NCBI GenBank assembly: GCA_031256635.1
Contig: JAIRQF010000035.1
Location: 1-36,669, forward strand
From: Treponema sp.
Lineage (GTDB): Bacteria; Spirochaetota; Spirochaetia; Treponematales; Breznakiellaceae
Direction of reading: 5' to 3'
DNA length: 36,669 bases
Below the pieces are notes generated by a model that was given only the letters and a program-made list of their open reading frames with translations, was not told the DNA's origin and did not search any database. Shown piece after piece: positions 18,142 through 25,468 of the stretch (its first letter is position 1; each line of letters opens with the position of its first letter). The translations under genes and the position numbers were made by a program.

Positions 18142-19158
18142 TTACTGATTGTGGTATATCTCTACCCTGTTTCTGCCTTGCTCTTTTGCCTTTCTTAAGG
18201 CAGTATCCGCGGCGTCTTCCAGCTCTTCCAGTTTCTTTGCGTGAGCCGGAGCGGCCGCTATTCCGATGCTTGTCCGTGTCCCGATAAAAACGGTATCAGC
18301 AGCGCCGGGACTTGACGAAACCTCTACCTGCCTTGCCTCAATTTTTGCCCTGATCCTTTCGGCAATAACGGCGGCGTCTTTCATTTCCGTATCAAGGAGG
18401 AGAACCGCGAACTCGTCTCCCGATAAACGGGCAGGAATGTCGCCGGGGCGCAGACTGGAGCGGATTTCTTCAGCGGCGGCAATGATTATTAAATCGCCTG
18501 CTTTTGTGCCGTGCTTGTCATTAATTCCGTGAATTCTGTCAAGGTCCATCATTAAAAGGGCCATGATGCGGAAATTCATTGACTGGTTATTAAAGCGCTC
18601 TTTTAATGACTCCTGAAGGAAACGGCGGTTATAAAGGCCTGTCATCTCGTCTGTAATAGCCCTTTTGCGCGCTGTTTCACCCCACCTAATCAGGTCTGTA
18701 AATGATTTTGACATTTGATCCAGCCATCTGTTTTGAACAAGGCTGATTGAGCGCAGTATTTTATAACCGATCGCAGGATAATCGCTTATTATTCTGTAAA
18801 AATCATTGCCTCTTAATTTAATTGTAGTGGAATCTTCGGTTGCAGTTATTGTAACAGAACGCGGTTCGTGGGTAATAATGGACATCTCCCCGTAAAAATC
18901 ACCGACCTTTACCTTGAACAGCATGCGTTTTTTTCCGTCGGATTGCGCGCTAAAAGCGCTTAGTTCCCCGGAATAATGGATAAACATGTCTTCACCATCA
19001 TCCCCTTCCTGGAAAATGGATTCTCCCTTTTTCAATTCAATTGTTCTTAAGGATCTTGCTACAGTTCCAAATTCAATTTCATCAAGCCCGGAAAAAAGCG
19101 ATAACTTTGAAATAGCGGCTAAAACTTCCTGCGAAGTGATTAACTCTTCATTTTTCAT
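18142..19158 (-). CDS. Cyclic-nucleotide-binding domain plus GGDEF diguanylate cyclase
   Basis: The product has 338 residues. The N-terminal CRP-like sensor (about 14-135) includes KKGESIFQEGDDGEDMFIHYSGEL and GDFYGEMSIITHEPRSVT, the phosphate-binding cassette position. A GGDEF domain spans about 165-335: TDEMTGLYNRRF, MMDLDRIHGINDKHG and the active-site motif SGDEF (246-250). SGDEF is a known functional variant of GGDEF. An inhibitory-site RxxD (RPGD, 237-240) lies five residues upstream, so feedback inhibition by c-di-GMP is expected. It overlaps the upstream paralogue by 4 bases (ATGA), so translation is coupled. It is cytoplasmic. Confidence 0.93.
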   Translation of the reverse strand: MKNEELITSQEVLAAISKLSLFSGLDEIEFGTVARSLRTIELKKGESIFQEGDDGEDMFIHYSGELSAFSAQSDGKKRMLFKVKVGDFYGEMSIITHEPRSVTITATEDSTTIKLRGNDFYRIISDYPAIGYKILRSISLVQNRWLDQMSKSFTDLIRWGETARKRAITDEMTGLYNRRFLQESLKERFNNQSMNFRIMALLMMDLDRIHGINDKHGTKAGDLIIIAAAEEIRSSLRPGDIPARLSGDEFAVLLLDTEMKDAAVIAERIRAKIEARQVEVSSSPGAADTVFIGTRTSIGIAAAPAHAKKLEELEDAADTALRKAKEQGRNRVEIYHNQ

Positions 19159-20162
19159 GTTTCTTCCGGAAATTTATAATGCACCGCGGTATCTCCGCTT
19201 ACCTTCCATGTATCAAGAAGATTCGCGTAATTACCATGATAAAGATTGTTCCAGTTTTCTCCGTCGGCAGGCCAGATACACCATGATATTGTCGCGGAAA
19301 AATGAAACTCCTGCGCTTCCTCCACAGAACCCGGAGGTCTTAACAGCACAGGCTCCATGGAAGAAATCTTCTTTGCAAGTGAATTAACTATTTTTTCAGC
19401 CTGAAGCGCGTCGCATTCATTAAATATTAGCCCTACTTCATTACTTTTGAACCTAAGCGCCCAGCCATGCCCCATACCGCGTGTAATATTTTTCAGGATT
19501 AGCGCTATTCTGATCATGGCTTCATCGCCGATTGTGTGTCCGCATGAATCTACCAGTATTTTAAAACGGTCCGGTTTCAGCATGACTAAAGCGGAAGGAT
19601 CTTTCAGGCTGCCTTTTATTTCATCCGTAATTAGAGTCTGTTTCCAAAGACCTGTTCCGGCGTCTTCATAAGCGCGTCTGTGAAGATCCTGCACCCATGA
19701 CATTCTGTCAAGGACAAGTTTATTTGCGGCTTTTATACGGGCCGTCATCATTATTATCGCATTAAACAGAATCCTGCAGATTATACCGGGTTCTTCCCGC
19801 GCGAGCATATCCATTGTTAGGCCGGCTGCCGGAAATACAATAAGGAGCGATTCCTTTTCAGCTTCGGCGTTTGCGTCATATTCCGCGTCCCGCGCGAAGT
19901 CAAAATCGCCGATTGCGTCTCCTGAGGTAAAGTGAGCCATTTCTTCTTCATTGCCGGCTTCATTCTTTTTGAATACCCGGATATCACCTTCTGTTAATAT
20001 GTAAAAACGGGAGGCTTTTTCACCTGATGAAAAAAGAGGAGCGTTTTTCGGTAAACTGATCATTCCGGAATTTTCCAGTATAAAATCAAGTTCTTCGCTC
20101 AGAAGAGTGGAGAATAAATCTTTTTCTCTTATCAGCGATGAATAGATTTTTTTCGGAATCAT
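19155..20162 (-). CDS. Cyclic-nucleotide-binding domain plus degenerate GGDEF domain
   Basis: This 335-residue paralogue of the downstream gene has the same layout. The CRP-like domain (about 15-130) includes LPKNAPLFSSGEKASRFYILTEGD (in part) and SGDAIGDFDF. A GGDEF-fold region follows from about residue 165 (DAGTGLWKQTLITDEI, MLKPDRFKILVDSCGHTIGDEA). The active-site signature is replaced by RFKSNEVGLIF, so catalysis is very unlikely and the domain may bind or regulate. The ATG at 20162 stands at the left edge of the divergent hydrogenase promoter region. The 4-base overlap with the active cyclase suggests a sensor pair working together (inference). Confidence 0.88.
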   Translation of the reverse strand: MIPKKIYSSLIREKDLFSTLLSEELDFILENSGMISLPKNAPLFSSGEKASRFYILTEGDIRVFKKNEAGNEEEMAHFTSGDAIGDFDFARDAEYDANAEAEKESLLIVFPAAGLTMDMLAREEPGIICRILFNAIIMMTARIKAANKLVLDRMSWVQDLHRRAYEDAGTGLWKQTLITDEIKGSLKDPSALVMLKPDRFKILVDSCGHTIGDEAMIRIALILKNITRGMGHGWALRFKSNEVGLIFNECDALQAEKIVNSLAKKISSMEPVLLRPPGSVEEAQEFHFSATISWCIWPADGENWNNLYHGNYANLLDTWKVSGDTAVHYKFPEET

Positions 20163-20226
20163 TGATTTATTATGTCCTTTATCTGAAAAAATGTCGAGCT
20201 ATAAAAGCCGCCTTTAAAATTTACAC

Positions 20227-20281
20227 TTGCCAATCTGACCATATGCCTTTACAATAAGGCTTAACCGGAAGCGAAGTCCGG
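20227..20281 (+). promoter_or_regulatory. Promoter and leader hairpin of the hydrogenase operon
   Basis: TTGCCA (20227-20232), a 17-base spacer and TACAAT (20250-20255) form the promoter. The -10 box is flanked by GCCTT (20245-20249) and AAGGC (20256-20260), an inverted repeat that could bind a regulator. In the leader, CCGGA (20265-20269) and TCCGG (20277-20281) form a hairpin just before the ribosome site. Confidence 0.6.
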
Positions 20282-20296
20282 CAAATAGGGGGTAAC

Positions 20297-20788
20297 ATGG
20301 CGCAAAATTCCAAATCAGAAGGGGATATTACTTTTCCACATGAACTGATGACATTTATAGATGAATGGAAGGATAAACCGGGGAGTCTTATCATGATTCT
20401 CCATAAAACCCAGGAAGTTTTCGGGTTTATTTCCCGTCCTTCAGCAGAACTTTTATCCCGCCTTACCGGGATTTCTCTTGCTCGTGTATACGGAGTAATC
20501 ACTTTTTATCACTTTTTTAAGACCATTAAACCCGGAAAGCATAAAATATCCGTGTGCCTGGGAACAGCCTGCTATTTAAAAGGCGCTCAGGATTTGATTG
20601 AAGAAACCAGAAAAATATTAGGACTTGAACCCAACGGCGTTACAGACGACGGTCAATTTTCCGTCGATCCTGTCCGCTGTGTTGGCTGCTGCGGCCTTGC
20701 GCCTGTTCTCACAGTCGGAGCCGATACTTACGGCAAGCTATCAAAAGACATGATTCCCGGTATAATCGCGAAATACCAGAATGTGTAA
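20297..20788 (+). CDS. NuoE-like [2Fe-2S] subunit of the [FeFe] hydrogenase (HydC/HndA)
   Basis: The product has 163 residues. An N-terminal helical part contains GFISRPSAELLSRLTGIS, RVYGVITFYHFF. A thioredoxin-like [2Fe-2S] domain follows with Cys87, Cys92, Cys128 and Cys132 (VCLGTAC... and RCVGCCGLAP). This is the CX4C...CX3C pattern of NuoE. In bifurcating or NAD(P)-linked hydrogenases this subunit passes electrons near the flavin subunit. GGGGG before the ATG is the ribosome site. It is the first gene of the operon. A 69-base structured gap separates it from the next gene. Confidence 0.94.
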   Translation: MAQNSKSEGDITFPHELMTFIDEWKDKPGSLIMILHKTQEVFGFISRPSAELLSRLTGISLARVYGVITFYHFFKTIKPGKHKISVCLGTACYLKGAQDLIEETRKILGLEPNGVTDDGQFSVDPVRCVGCCGLAPVLTVGADTYGKLSKDMIPGIIAKYQNV

Positions 20789-20809
20789 AATTATTTTTTC
20801 AAAAGACAC

Positions 20810-20857
20810 GGAGTTCCCGAAGGAAACTCCCAGGTTAAAAGCCGCAGGTTTTTAACC
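20810..20857 (+). other. Two tandem RNA hairpins between nuoE-like and ATPase genes
   Basis: GGAGTT (20810-20815) pairs with AACTCC (20825-20830). GGTTAAAA (20833-20840) pairs with TTTTAACC (20850-20857), whose last base touches the ATG at 20858. There is no T-tract, so this is not a classical terminator. The only AGG able to act as a ribosome site lies in the second loop. Translational control or a processing site is possible. Confidence 0.5.
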
Positions 20858-21388
20858 ATGCATTTTACCTTGGCTGACCTTGTAACCGATATCACGCAGA
20901 ATGCTGTAGAAGCGGGCGCTGATTTGGTTGAACTTGAGGTCAGCGAGACTGATAAAGAATTTCGTTTTCTTGTAAATGACAACGGCAAGGGAATGACACA
21001 GGAGGAATTAAAAAAGGCGATTGATCCTTTTATTACAGACGGTGTTAAACACCCGGGACGCAAGGTCGGGCTTGGACTGCCGTTTCTGATTCAAACAGCG
21101 GAGCAATCAGGCGGCGGCTGGGATATAAAATCGGAAAAAGGAAAAGGAACAAAAGTTACCGCGTGGTTTGACAGCGGCAATTTTGATATGCCGCCTGTTG
21201 GCGATATCGCTCTTATGTTCAGGACAATTTTTATGTTTAACAGCGCCGGTGAGATTGTAATACGCCGCAGGAAACCAAATGACGAATACGAAGTGCGAAA
21301 ATCCGAACTGCTGGAAGCAATCGGTAATTTTGAAGAAGTATCAAATTTAATTTTATTAGGAGAATATTTACAATCATTGGAAGAATGA
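20858..21388 (+). CDS. Stand-alone GHKL (histidine-kinase-like) ATPase in the hydrogenase operon
   Basis: The product has 176 residues. The nucleotide-binding motifs are complete: N box DITQNAVEAG (11-20), G1 NDNGKGM (40-46), G2 GLGLPFLIQTAEQSGG (71-86) and GKGTKV (95-100). There is no dimerisation/phosphoacceptor histidine domain, sensor or membrane segment, so it cannot be an ordinary sensor kinase. Such ATPases resemble anti-sigma kinases (SpoIIAB/RsbW) in size. The C-terminal part (about 110-176) has no recognised domain. ATPase genes of this kind occur in several clostridial hydrogenase operons, but their role is, to my knowledge, unsettled. No strong Shine-Dalgarno is visible because a hairpin ends at the ATG. 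Confidence 0.85.
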   Translation: MHFTLADLVTDITQNAVEAGADLVELEVSETDKEFRFLVNDNGKGMTQEELKKAIDPFITDGVKHPGRKVGLGLPFLIQTAEQSGGGWDIKSEKGKGTKVTAWFDSGNFDMPPVGDIALMFRTIFMFNSAGEIVIRRRKPNDEYEVRKSELLEAIGNFEEVSNLILLGEYLQSLEE

Positions 21389-21428
21389 TTTGTAAACAAT
21401 TAACTTTTAGCAGATTTAGGAGGAAAAA

Positions 21429-21827
21429 ATGGCAAAGATGAGTCTTGATGACTTAAGAAAACTGAGGGATGAAAAAAAGACCGACCTTCGCAAACGTGAA
21501 GCTGACGGTAAGGAAATTCAGGTTATTGTCGGTATGGGAACCTGCGGGATAGCCGCCGGCGCGAAGCAGACGCTGGACGCGTTTATTAAAGGACTTGATG
21601 AATATAAACTCGCGGATACATGTCTTGTACGGCAGACAGGATGCATGGGACTTTGCCATTCAGAACCTACTGTTGAAGTAGTTGTTCCCGGTATGCCGCC
21701 TGTTATTTACGGCAATGTGGACGTGAAAGTTACAAATGAAATTATTCAAAAACATTTGATCGGCAAGGAACTGCTGGGCCAATATATTCTTGATCGTCCC
21801 GCCGCCGATATTTTAGGTTCAAATTAA
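21429..21827 (+). CDS. HndB-like [2Fe-2S] ferredoxin subunit of the hydrogenase
   Basis: The product has 132 residues and a thioredoxin-like ferredoxin fold. Candidate cluster cysteines are Cys39 (MGTCGIAAGA), Cys65, Cys72 and Cys76 (RQTGCMGLCHSEPTVEV). The sequence matches HndB of the NADP-reducing hydrogenase type and a family often placed between the NuoE- and NuoF-like genes. A ribosome site AGGAGG precedes the ATG. It lies 20 bases before the NuoF-like gene, whose own N-terminus repeats this fold. Confidence 0.9.
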   Translation: MAKMSLDDLRKLRDEKKTDLRKREADGKEIQVIVGMGTCGIAAGAKQTLDAFIKGLDEYKLADTCLVRQTGCMGLCHSEPTVEVVVPGMPPVIYGNVDVKVTNEIIQKHLIGKELLGQYILDRPAADILGSN

Positions 21828-21847
21828 CAAGGGGGAAATGATAACAT

Positions 21848-23662
21848 ATGGCATATAACCATTATATTCTGACCTGCGGCGGTACAGCTTGTGAATCCAA
21901 CAAGGGCGTTGAGCTTTTTAACCAGCTTATCGCCGAGGCGGAAAAGCAGGGCGTAAAAAGCCAGGTGCAGATTGTCAAAACAGGATGTTTCGGTTTTTGT
22001 GAAAAAGGGCCGATTGTAAAAGTTCTGCCGGAAGATTCCTTTTATGTTTGCGTAACGCCGGAAGACGCGAAGGAAATTATCGCCGAGCATATAATTAAGG
22101 GAAGGGAAGTAAAACGGCTCCTTTACAGCGATGATAATAAAAAGAAACAAACGCTTCAGGTGGAAGATATCCAGTTTTATCAGAAACAATACCGCGTTGT
22201 TTTGCGTAACTGCGGCGTTATCGACCCGGAAAGCATCGATGAATATATCGCGCGCGAAGGTTACGCGGGACTTGAAAAAGTTCTTTTTGACTGGACGCAG
22301 GAACAGCTTATCGAAGAAGTTAAAATATCCGGCCTTCGCGGAAGGGGCGGCGCGGGTTTCCCGACATGGCTAAAATGGGATTTAGCGCGAAAAGCGTCAG
22401 GCGATCAGAAGTTTGTTATCTGCAACGCCGACGAAGGAGACCCCGGAGCCTACATGGATCGTTCCACAATAGAAGGCGATCCCCACTCTGTTATTGAAGG
22501 CATGATAACGGCAGGCAAGGCAATCGGCTCCAATCAGGGATTTGTTTATATTCGCGCCGAGTATCCTCTTGCCATTGAGCGTTTAAAGATCGCGCTTGTT
22601 CAGGCGCGCGAATACGGAAAAAAAAAAAAAAATATTTTAGGTTCCGGTTTTGACTTCGACATTGAAATACGCCTTGGAGCCGGCGCGTTTGTCTGCGGTG
22701 AGGAAACCGCTCTTATCAAATCCGTTGAAGGCAACAGGGGAATGCCCGTTCCAAAACCGCCTTTCCCGGCAAACAAAGGTTTGTGGCAAAAACCTACAAT
22801 TATCAATAACGTTGAAACGCTTGCGAATATTCCTGTTATCACCGCAAAAGGCGGCGCGTGGATCGCGAAAATAGGGACGGAGAAATCCAAAGGAACAAAG
22901 GTATTCGCTCTTACAGGAAAAGTTAAAAACTCAGGGCTTGTAGAAGTACCGATGGGTACGACATTACGCGAAATTGTTTTCGAAATCGGCGGCGGAATAA
23001 AGGACGGAAAGAAGTTTAAGGGAGTGCAGACAGGCGGTCCTTCAGGCGGCATCCTGACTGAAAAATCACTTGATATACCGATCGATTTTGAATCATTGAT
23101 GGCTAACGGCTCAATGATGGGCTCAGGCGGCATGATTGTAATGGACGAAGATGACTGTGTAGTGGACGTATCGCGCTTCTACATGGATTTCTGCGTCGAT
23201 GAAAGCTGCGGCAAGTGTTCTCCGTGCAGAATTGGCACAACGCAGATTCTCAAACTTCTGGATAAAATCACCGAAGGCAAGGGCACAGAAGAAGACCTTA
23301 TAAAACTGGAAGAAATAGGTCACGCGATTACCAAAGCTTCGCTTTGTATGTTAGGCTGTACCGCGGCAAATCCTGTTATGTCAACAATTAAAAATTTCCG
23401 CGAGGAATACCTCGAACATATTCACGATAAAAAATGCCGTTCGGGAAAATGCAAGAAGCTTTTAAGCTTTAAAATTGAGCCTTCCAAATGTATCGGCTGC
23501 GGTCTTTGCGCCAAAAAGTGTCCCGTAAATTGCATCGCGGCGGAAGACGCTTCTAAATACCCTGACAAGAAAAAACCGCCTTTCCGTATCAATTTGGCGG
23601 AATGTATTAAGTGCGGCGAATGTTTTAATTCCTGTAAATTTAACGCGGTTATCAAGGGCTAA
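21848..23662 (+). CDS. NuoF-like flavin/NAD(P)H-binding subunit of the [FeFe] hydrogenase (HydB/HndC)
   Basis: The product has 604 residues and four parts. (1) An N-terminal [2Fe-2S] thioredoxin-like domain has Cys10, Cys15, Cys47 and Cys51. (2) The FMN/NADH domain contains GLRGRGGAGFP (about 162-172), NADEGDPGAYMDR and GAGAFVCGEETALIKSVEG. (3) An N3-type [4Fe-4S] site is formed by CGKCSPCRIGT (about 454) and a distal cysteine in SLCMLGC. (4) Two C-terminal ferredoxin clusters are CIGCGLCAKKCP (about 548) and CIKCGECFNSC (about 586). This layout is that of the electron-bifurcating subunit that exchanges electrons between NAD(P)H, ferredoxin and HydA. A run of 15 A (22618-22632) encodes four lysines near residue 259. 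Confidence 0.96.
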   Translation: MAYNHYILTCGGTACESNKGVELFNQLIAEAEKQGVKSQVQIVKTGCFGFCEKGPIVKVLPEDSFYVCVTPEDAKEIIAEHIIKGREVKRLLYSDDNKKKQTLQVEDIQFYQKQYRVVLRNCGVIDPESIDEYIAREGYAGLEKVLFDWTQEQLIEEVKISGLRGRGGAGFPTWLKWDLARKASGDQKFVICNADEGDPGAYMDRSTIEGDPHSVIEGMITAGKAIGSNQGFVYIRAEYPLAIERLKIALVQAREYGKKKKNILGSGFDFDIEIRLGAGAFVCGEETALIKSVEGNRGMPVPKPPFPANKGLWQKPTIINNVETLANIPVITAKGGAWIAKIGTEKSKGTKVFALTGKVKNSGLVEVPMGTTLREIVFEIGGGIKDGKKFKGVQTGGPSGGILTEKSLDIPIDFESLMANGSMMGSGGMIVMDEDDCVVDVSRFYMDFCVDESCGKCSPCRIGTTQILKLLDKITEGKGTEEDLIKLEEIGHAITKASLCMLGCTAANPVMSTIKNFREEYLEHIHDKKCRSGKCKKLLSFKIEPSKCIGCGLCAKKCPVNCIAAEDASKYPDKKKPPFRINLAECIKCGECFNSCKFNAVIKG

Positions 23663-23673
23663 GGGGGAAGTAT

Positions 23674-25440
23674 ATGATTAACATTACAATAAACGGTAAA
23701 ACGCTGGAAGTCGAACCGGGGACAACAGTCCTTGACGCCGCGAAAATGGTGAATATAAAAATTCCGACTCTCTGTTATAACCCCGATCTTGCTCCGTGGG
23801 CATCCTGCGGAATTTGTATCGTGCGCCTTGCGGGTTCCGCAAAGATGGTGCGCGCCTGCTGTACCGCGTGCGAACCCAACATGAGCGTTATTACCCATGA
23901 TCCGGAAATCATCGCGGTTCGTAAAACAGTGCTTGAGCTGATACTTTCCAACCATCCTGATGACTGCCTCCAGTGCCCGCGCAGCCATTCATGCGAGCTT
24001 CAGGATTTAGCCGCGGATTTCGGAATCAGGGAAGCTCCCTATAAAAAGGTTAAAAATGAAATTCCTGTTGATGATTCAAATCCCGCAATTGTTCTGTGTC
24101 CGGAAAAATGCATCCGCTGCGGCAGGTGCGTAAAAGTATGCCAGGAAGTGCAGAATGTATGGGCGCTTGAATTTCTGGGAAGGGGTATTAAGGGAAAAAT
24201 CGCAAGCGCCGCGGACTCGCCGTTAGGTGACAGTCCGTGCATAAAGTGCGGACAATGCGCCGCCCACTGCCCGGTAGGAGCGATTTACGAGCGCGACGAT
24301 ACAGTAAAGGTGTGGAATGCGCTTCAGGATCCGGAAAAACATCCTGTTGTGCAGATAGCGCCGGCTGTCCGCGTCGCGTTAGCTGAAGAGTTCGGACTTG
24401 AACCGGGAAAGGTATTTACAAAAAAGATTTACGCCGCGCTTCGCAGGCTTGGTTTTAAGACAGTCTTTGACACAAATTTTTCCGCTGACCTTACCATCAT
24501 GGAAGAAGGATCGGAACTTGTAAAACGCCTGACTGAAAAAGGCGATCTTCCCCTGATTACATCCTGCTGCCCCGCATGGGTGGATTACCTTGAAAAATAT
24601 TATCCGGATTTGATTCCCAATTTTTCAACAGCGAAATCTCCTCAGCAGATGATGGGCGCGATGATTAAGGCATACTGGGCTGAAAAAGCCGCGGTGGATC
24701 CATGCAAGGTATATTCTGTTTCCGTAATGCCGTGTACCGCAAAAAAGTGGGAAATACGCCGCAATGACGATATGAAAAGCGCGTCAAATATGCTTGGAAA
24801 AGACGCCGGTTATGATGTAGATATTGTTATCACTACAAGGGAACTTGCGCGAATGATCAAACAGGCAGGCATTGAAATTCTTAAACTTGATGATGAAGAG
24901 GCGGACAGTCCTTTAGGGCCGTACACGGGCGCCGGAACAATTTTCGGTGTAACCGGCGGCGTTATGGAAGCCGCTGTCCGCAGCGCTTATTACCTTGTCA
25001 CAAAGAAAGAACTCCCGGATGTAAATTATAAAGCGGCCCGCGGCCTTGACGGCGTTAAAGAAGGCGAAGTCGATTTCGGCAACGGTACAAAGATCCGCAT
25101 CGCGGTCGCGCACCAAATGGGAAACATCGCCGCAGTACTTGAGAAAATCCGCGAAGCAAAGAAAGCCGGAAAGGAGCTGCCTTATCAGTTTATAGAAGTT
25201 ATGGCATGCAGGGGCGGATGTATCGCAGGCGGAGGCCAGCCTTATGGCTGCACGGACGAAATTCGCTCTCAGCGTACACGCGGCCTTTATTCAGATGACG
25301 AGAAATCAAAAATCCGCTGCTCGCATCAGAATCCGTTCATTGATCAGGTTTACAAGGAATTCCTTGGAGAACCGGGCGGTCACAAAGCGCACAAGTTGCT
25401 GCACACAAAATATGTGGAACGGCCTTTATACATTAAATAA
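23674..25440 (+). CDS. hydA: [FeFe] hydrogenase catalytic subunit (HydA/HndD)
   Basis: The product has 588 residues. An N-terminal [2Fe-2S] ferredoxin domain has Cys34, 45, 48 and 62/63. The His-Cys [4Fe-4S] cluster is HPDDCLQC...C (94-107). Two [4Fe-4S] clusters are at 146-156 (CIRCGRCVKVC) and 189-199 (CIKCGQCAAHC). The H-cluster motifs are TSCCPAW (296-302), MPCTAKKWE (352-360) and EVMACRGGCIAGGGQP (508-523); all four ligating cysteines are present. The C-terminal small-subunit region (about 525-588) is fused. This is the multi-cluster form used by bifurcating hydrogenases. GGGGG precedes the ATG. Maturases HydE/F/G are not in the window. Confidence 0.98.
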   Translation: MINITINGKTLEVEPGTTVLDAAKMVNIKIPTLCYNPDLAPWASCGICIVRLAGSAKMVRACCTACEPNMSVITHDPEIIAVRKTVLELILSNHPDDCLQCPRSHSCELQDLAADFGIREAPYKKVKNEIPVDDSNPAIVLCPEKCIRCGRCVKVCQEVQNVWALEFLGRGIKGKIASAADSPLGDSPCIKCGQCAAHCPVGAIYERDDTVKVWNALQDPEKHPVVQIAPAVRVALAEEFGLEPGKVFTKKIYAALRRLGFKTVFDTNFSADLTIMEEGSELVKRLTEKGDLPLITSCCPAWVDYLEKYYPDLIPNFSTAKSPQQMMGAMIKAYWAEKAAVDPCKVYSVSVMPCTAKKWEIRRNDDMKSASNMLGKDAGYDVDIVITTRELARMIKQAGIEILKLDDEEADSPLGPYTGAGTIFGVTGGVMEAAVRSAYYLVTKKELPDVNYKAARGLDGVKEGEVDFGNGTKIRIAVAHQMGNIAAVLEKIREAKKAGKELPYQFIEVMACRGGCIAGGGQPYGCTDEIRSQRTRGLYSDDEKSKIRCSHQNPFIDQVYKEFLGEPGGHKAHKLLHTKYVERPLYIK

Positions 25441-25468
25441 AGTGTAAGTGTAAGATTAAGGAGTTTTT

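Noticed and set aside
22600-23133. 177-codon open frame on the minus strand within the hydrogenase flavin subunit gene
   Set aside because: It is a shadow of the conserved NuoF-like gene, with low-complexity Pro/Phe-rich translation including the poly-A run read as phenylalanines.
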